Notes under the pieces: generated by a model
Told to the model about the DNA's origin: nothing
The model's database searches: none
Seen by the model: the letters and a program-made list of their open reading frames with translations, nothing else
NCBI GenBank assembly: GCA_031769625.1
Contig: JAUIMM010001255.1
Span: 186,001-250,000 of the forward strand
Direction: 5' to 3'
Length of the DNA stretch: 64,000 nt
DNA from: Taudactylus pleione
Taxonomy: Eukaryota; Chordata; Amphibia; Anura; Myobatrachidae
Shown: positions 59,906 through 64,000 of the stretch, one piece after another
Layout: each line of letters starts with the position of its first letter
How positions within the stretch are numbered: position 1 is the stretch's first letter
Made by a program: the position numbers and the translations under genes

Positions 59906-62900
59906 TCACTTTTTCTTTATCTGACGATCAGAATCCTCATCTGAGGAGACTGATCGCTTACACGTTACCCCAAAAGGAAGATGGCCATCACCCGACAAAG
60001 ACACCTCTTCCAACTCACCCTCCACCACATTCACACCATCAGCTGCAGAGGCCAAAGCCTCACCCTGTGGGTCATCTGACCCTCCAACTCCAGACCCCCC
60101 ACCCTCACGCACCTCCACAAGCGGAAGTGGACCAGGATCTGGGGCCTTTGGAGCTGCCAAAACACCTGACAAGACCTCAGGAGGATCCCCACCCAGATCT
60201 TCTACAGAAGAGCCTCCAGGATCACCCGAGCCAACATCCATAAATTCCGGAGTTTCCTCCACTACTTCCACCTCCTTCACCTCCTCGGTCTCCTGACCTA
60301 TGACCGTCTCCTGGCACATCTCCACCACTACCTCCATATCAGGCTTAGGCCCCTCAATATATGGATCCCATACACCATGCTTCTCACCAGAATCCTCCTG
60401 CTCACCGGTAGACTTATCCAAAGCCTTCCCCCCCCTCCTCCTTGGTCTACCCCTCTTGGGCCTGGCCTCCTCAAACAATTTATCCACAACCTCCTTGCAC
60501 ACCTGAGGCACCTTTTTTGATCCCTTTTGCTTCTCCTTCCCCTTAAGGGATTTAGCAACCTTGCTAGGAACCATGCTCACTTCCTCAGCAGTAACCACAT
60601 CCTCCTCCCTCTCGTCATCAGATGACAGAGCCTCGAACCTGTTGGAACACACAACAGTATCCCCTAGAGGAGACACCCTCTTTGCACCACCCTTCACTGC
60701 AGTAAACGGCACCTCTGTAGGAACTGAACCCACCCTCAATGAAACAGCCCTCTCCACTCTTTCACTCTCCTCAGTCCTACCATCCCCCACCTGGCCTCCC
60801 GCTACCAACATTTTGCCCTTTGCAACAGTGGAGATACTCTGACTCCCGCCCCCTCCTGTCTTTCCTGGTGAAATTCTTGCCGACCTCTCCTCCAATCCCT
60901 TAGTAATTTCCGCAATCACCTCTAAGTCTGCGGCCAGCTCCTGTGCAGTACCCAGTTGACCAGTCTCTGCAGGCTCATCATCCTCATCCTCATCCTCATC
61001 ATCCCTCACTGCCCAACGATCACGACGACTGGGCCCATCGTTGTGCTGAGCCTGCGGGCAACGACTATATGGATGACCCGACTCACCACACAGATTGCAC
61101 CTCACATTTGAACAATCTCTAGGCCCATGGCCCTGTTTCCCACACATCGTGCATAGAATCACTGGACAGTCCCTAGAAAAGTGCCTAAAACTACCACACT
61201 TGTGGCAAGTGCGCGGCTGCCCAGGATAAAAACACTGCAATCTGTCTCTGCCAATGTACGCAGCAGCCGGAATATGCTGAGTGTCCATGCCCGACTGAAT
61301 AAGACGTACATAACATGAATAGGCACCTCCCCACACCCCCCTCGTATAGTCAATCTTTTCCAGGTCAGACGCCAGAGGCATACAGTGTCTCGACAACCAG
61401 TACAAAATGTCAGCCTTCGGCAGCGACTCATTCCTTACCAAGACCGTCACCTTCACCCTATCCTGCTTGGTTAAGGCATGGGTACTATAGTTGGAAAAAG
61501 GCGCTTGGGACTTCTTCAGCTCCCATATTGCGGTAAACGCCTGTAAACCCCTCAGGGAAATGAAACTAACGTCATAGTCTGGTGTACTCACTGGGTGTAT
61601 GCAGGCATAAAGGTCATCAGCCCTGAAACCTTGTTCAAAAATCATCCCCAGAAATGTCGCTTTATCAGGAGGCAATCCCTCACCTATCCACTTGAACTGT
61701 ATCACATTCCTCCTTTTTGCAGGGGCACCAGCACCAGCGCCCATGGTAAAGAACCTCGTAACTGGCGGCACCTTGCTACCCACAGCACTTGCATATGACA
61801 CAGGACCAGGCTTACTCACAGGTTGCTGACCAGATGTTGACGGCACAGGCTGCACTCTCCCACCACCCACAGCATCACCACCACCCACAACCGTAGGAGC
61901 TACGCTGGCAGATTCAGCGGCTGCAGATACACTAGAACACACTGAAACAGGCCCTTTAGGAACAGAAACCTTTGACAAAGAAGCATGTACATCAGAAGTG
62001 ACTTTTACATTGGCATTACTACCCACATTGGAACCACCTGGTTTCACCTGCACCTCCTCCGGACTGACAGCATTCCCATGCACCTTAGTGCCAGTAACTG
62101 CAACTTTATTAACACCTCCCCCCTGCACAGATTCCCTCCTCTCCTTGTCAGCCAGGATCAAGTCCAGCGCAGCCAGCGACCGGGCAGGCACATCCAGGTT
62201 GCCATAAATGGTGTCCATAATAATAGATTGGCCCTTATTCAAAGAGTTCTTGTCCAGGGCAGGCAACCCTTGTGCCAAACCACCAGCCCCCTGCACCTCC
62301 ATAGCCTCTACCTCCTCCACCGCCGCGAGCAGCTGCGTGTCAGTCATCACTCTCTCCTCCGTGTCCACAGGGGCACAGCCAAAACCTGCCCCTGCTAACG
62401 GAGAGGGAGAAGTGACCACCGGACCGCCCGCCTGCTCCAGCCCTCCACCCTGCAATCCAGGCTCCGGTCCTGCCTCGGACAGAGCAACGGAGGACGCCCC
62501 CGTCACCATGGAAACACTAACAGCCATTTCCATAGCAACGGCCACGCCCCCCTCCCCGTCACGCACACAAGCCGGCCCCCTCCGCTGCAGTAACTCACCC
62601 TGACTCATCATCGGGCCCGTCCTCCGAGCCAGATCGCCCTCCGGAACCAACGCCAGCACCTTCCGCTCCGCACCACTCGGGTCCAGCTGCACGGCAATCT
62701 CCGGCTCCGTCCCGATTCCCGAGCTGCACGGCGCCATCTTGGATATGACGTCAGCCGGCGCCATCTTTGAAGAGGGTAATCCGCACTGCTCCTCGGGCGA
62801 AGCCATGTTTGCAGAGGACCTCCGACCTTCTTCCTGTCCCGACGCCATCTTTAGAGCTGCAGACTTAGGTAGGCTCCCGGAACCAGCAAAGGCAGACGCC

Positions 62901-63841
62901 ATGTTTGGAGAGGCTGATTCCACCGCGGCACTTGCATCCACTTGCTCCGGTCTCATCTTGGGGGAGACCTTCATAGAAGACAGGACTTTGGGCTCCAGTC
63001 TGAAAGTAGCAGGCTTCAAGAGGCTCCTGCCCCCAACCGACGTCATCCTGGACGCAGTCATCACCGGCACAGAACCTCCTCCGCCCCCACCAACAGCCGC
63101 CATCTTGCCTGTAGTTTTTTTAAGCTGTGCAGCCGCCATCTTTTTGGATCCAAGCTGTTTTGACACAGGTGACCCGGCGTTTTTGCTAATCAGCGCCATT
63201 TTGGACGCCATTTTGGGCCCTGGGGGGACCCCCTTCTGGGCCCCGAAACCAGCCTCCTGCACCCCGCAGCCCGACGAGACCACCACCGCTGGACTAGGCA
63301 TCGCCTGTGGTAAGCTCCGCAATAAAGATAAACGTTTTTTGTACTGTATTATTAGAGGATTCAGGGCCGCCAGCTCCAACCTGATAATCTCCTTCTCCCC
63401 CGCTGTACAGTGCTCGCGCTTCCTCCTCCGTGCACTGACCTTAGAGCCAAGTCTCTTTAGTTCCTGACGCAGGCCCTCCACATCTAGAGCCATGAAAGCC
63501 GCATCAGTGAGCTCCGGCTCCGGCTCCAGCACACCCGGCGGCGCCGCGCTCATCAGATCCTGAGCGTCCGGGCAAAGCTCTTCTTCTGCACTAAAAGGCA
63601 GATCTTTCAGAGTTATCTCCATGTCCTCTGAAGCATCCTCACTCTCCCCGATCTCCTCTAGTTTAAGAGCTCCCGGGCGCTGCACAAGGCTCTCCTCCAC
63701 CCGGGTCACCATTACCACAGGCTGCAGGCTTCCACCACCTCCTTCCTGGGTCCCAAATAAAGTATTAACCCCACGATTAGGGTCTCCAGGGTCACTGTAT
63801 ACACAGGGGTCACCATCATCCTCCTCCCCAGTCCCCTCCAT
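59906..63841 (-). CDS. LINE ORF1: CCHC zinc-knuckle nucleic-acid-binding protein (intact, 1311 aa)
   Basis: This is the likely RNA-binding chaperone of the element. The N-terminus (1-115) is acidic. Residues about 117-177 are charged and helical, possibly a coiled coil for oligomerisation. Residues 207-370 hold nine Lys/Asn-Met-Ala tripeptides in low-complexity sequence. A compact block at about 695-870, starting after SYASAV, resembles the module upstream of the knuckles in ZCCHC3-like proteins. Three C-x2-C-x4-H-x4-C knuckles follow (C879-C892, C897-C910, C915-C928), then an Asp-Glu run (947-956). An AT-hook-like RGRPRRR lies at 1130-1136, and the tail is acidic. At 1311 aa it is much longer than L1 ORF1 (about 340 aa) or the 82-kDa Tx1 ORF1. 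No in-frame ATG lies upstream in the 81-bp leader. Confidence 0.93.
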   Translation of the reverse strand: MEGTGEEDDGDPCVYSDPGDPNRGVNTLFGTQEGGGGSLQPVVMVTRVEESLVQRPGALKLEEIGESEDASEDMEITLKDLPFSAEEELCPDAQDLMSAAPPGVLEPEPELTDAAFMALDVEGLRQELKRLGSKVSARRRKREHCTAGEKEIIRLELAALNPLIIQYKKRLSLLRSLPQAMPSPAVVVSSGCGVQEAGFGAQKGVPPGPKMASKMALISKNAGSPVSKQLGSKKMAAAQLKKTTGKMAAVGGGGGGSVPVMTASRMTSVGGRSLLKPATFRLEPKVLSSMKVSPKMRPEQVDASAAVESASPNMASAFAGSGSLPKSAALKMASGQEEGRRSSANMASPEEQCGLPSSKMAPADVISKMAPCSSGIGTEPEIAVQLDPSGAERKVLALVPEGDLARRTGPMMSQGELLQRRGPACVRDGEGGVAVAMEMAVSVSMVTGASSVALSEAGPEPGLQGGGLEQAGGPVVTSPSPLAGAGFGCAPVDTEERVMTDTQLLAAVEEVEAMEVQGAGGLAQGLPALDKNSLNKGQSIIMDTIYGNLDVPARSLAALDLILADKERRESVQGGGVNKVAVTGTKVHGNAVSPEEVQVKPGGSNVGSNANVKVTSDVHASLSKVSVPKGPVSVCSSVSAAAESASVAPTVVGGGDAVGGGRVQPVPSTSGQQPVSKPGPVSYASAVGSKVPPVTRFFTMGAGAGAPAKRRNVIQFKWIGEGLPPDKATFLGMIFEQGFRADDLYACIHPVSTPDYDVSFISLRGLQAFTAIWELKKSQAPFSNYSTHALTKQDRVKVTVLVRNESLPKADILYWLSRHCMPLASDLEKIDYTRGVWGGAYSCYVRLIQSGMDTQHIPAAAYIGRDRLQCFYPGQPRTCHKCGSFRHFSRDCPVILCTMCGKQGHGPRDCSNVRCNLCGESGHPYSRCPQAQHNDGPSRRDRWAVRDDEDEDEDDEPAETGQLGTAQELAADLEVIAEITKGLEERSARISPGKTGGGGSQSISTVAKGKMLVAGGQVGDGRTEESERVERAVSLRVGSVPTEVPFTAVKGGAKRVSPLGDTVVCSNRFEALSSDDEREEDVVTAEEVSMVPSKVAKSLKGKEKQKGSKKVPQVCKEVVDKLFEEARPKRGRPRRRGGKALDKSTGEQEDSGEKHGVWDPYIEGPKPDMEVVVEMCQETVIGQETEEVKEVEVVEETPEFMDVGSGDPGGSSVEDLGGDPPEVLSGVLAAPKAPDPGPLPLVEVREGGGSGVGGSDDPQGEALASAADGVNVVEGELEEVSLSGDGHLPFGVTCKRSVSSDEDSDRQIKKK
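62733..63214 (-). promoter_or_regulatory. Cluster of nine YY1-type GCCATNTT motifs, LINE copy 2
   Basis: This is the same set as in copy 1, shifted by 12316 bp, all in frame as Lys/Asn-Met-Ala codons of the intact ORF1. A role in transcription is inferred. Confidence 0.5.
62746..62753. promoter_or_regulatory. CRE/ATF palindrome TGACGTCA, LINE copy 2
   Basis: This is the same perfect palindrome as in copy 1, between the first two YY1-type motifs. Confidence 0.35.
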
Positions 63842-63922
63842 CCTCCTGGGGAGGGCTTTTAGGCAAGTTTCTGTGCTGCAAAAGATCCAAAGGCCTAGGA
63901 GCTGTAAAACACACCTCTGCCC
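63842..63922 (-). other. 5' leader of LINE copy 2
   Basis: The leader is 81 bp, starting at the same base as in copy 1 and ending at the ORF1 ATG. It contains no upstream ATG. Confidence 0.75.
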
Positions 63923-63934
63923 TGGGTCTTGGTC
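63923..63934. repeat. Right target-site duplication of LINE copy 2
   Basis: TGGGTCTTGGTC, followed by TTCAACACATCC, is identical to the left copy at 56020-56031. Confidence 0.9.
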
Positions 63935-64000
63935 TTCAACACATCCAGTGAAATTTTGAGCTGTCTGTGTTTGCTACAAGAGGAGATATCACAAAGTATG
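63935..64000. repeat. 184-bp satellite, start of the next block (partial)
   Basis: The last 66 bases are consensus satellite in the same orientation and phase. They are too short to tell which monomer type follows LINE copy 2, so the array continues beyond the window. Confidence 0.95.

Larger units (their letters stand above)
56032..63922 (-). mobile_element. Tx1-like non-LTR retrotransposon, copy 2 (7891 bp)
   Basis: This has the same element, ends and orientation as copy 1. The offset from copy 1 is 12314 bp at the 3' end, 12310 bp after a 4-bp deletion in ORF2, and 12316 bp after a 6-bp gain in ORF1. Only a small number of substitutions separate the copies over 7.9 kb, many of them C/T or G/A. 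ORF1 is intact and ORF2 is frameshifted. Such high identity means either a recent duplication or recent insertion from one source. Confidence 0.93.

Overview
The window is eukaryotic heterochromatin, not a gene-bearing region. About 48 kb of it is one tandem satellite. The other 15.8 kb is two almost identical, full-length-looking copies of a non-LTR retrotransposon (LINE) inserted in that satellite. The LINE has an AP-like endonuclease, a LINE reverse transcriptase, a long ORF1 with three CCHC knuckles and no poly(A) tail. This resembles the Tx1 clade of the L1 group, best known from frogs and fish. A vertebrate, most likely an amphibian, is therefore my best guess; the species cannot be named from sequence alone.

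Layout. 1-43717: head-to-tail satellite of 184-bp monomers (a common variant is 183 bp), about 237 units, about 39% GC, organised in higher-order repeats (HORs) of roughly 23 to 35 monomers. 43718-51606: LINE copy 1, minus strand, 7889 bp. 51619-56031: 24 more monomers. 56032-63922: LINE copy 2, minus strand, 7891 bp. 63935-64000: satellite again. Both LINEs sit after the same base of the monomer (base 145, counting from CTACAAGAG), in the same orientation, each flanked by the same 8-12 bp target-site duplication.

Each LINE reads, 5' to 3' on the minus strand: 81-bp 5' leader; ORF1 (1311 codons; coiled-coil-like segment, a repeated Lys/Asn-Met-Ala tract, a ZCCHC3-like central module, three zinc knuckles, an AT-hook-like motif); 31-nt spacer; ORF2 (1125 aa; endonuclease, reverse transcriptase, C-terminal zinc-binding motif); and a 469-bp 3' region ending in AATAAA plus 8 nt. 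Copy 1 has an intact ORF2 but a nonsense codon in ORF1. Copy 2 has an intact ORF1 but a 4-bp frameshift in ORF2. Neither copy is autonomous as read here, yet between them both proteins are encoded.

The most interesting reading is a satellite-specific retrotransposon that has become part of a satellite-plus-LINE compound repeat of about 12 kb, possibly at a centromere or other large heterochromatic block. Two further points stand out: nine YY1-type GCCATNTT motifs with a perfect CRE palindrome inside the ORF1 coding region, and the AT-hook-like motif in ORF1. The many short open frames on both strands of the satellite are by-products of its period and are not genes.
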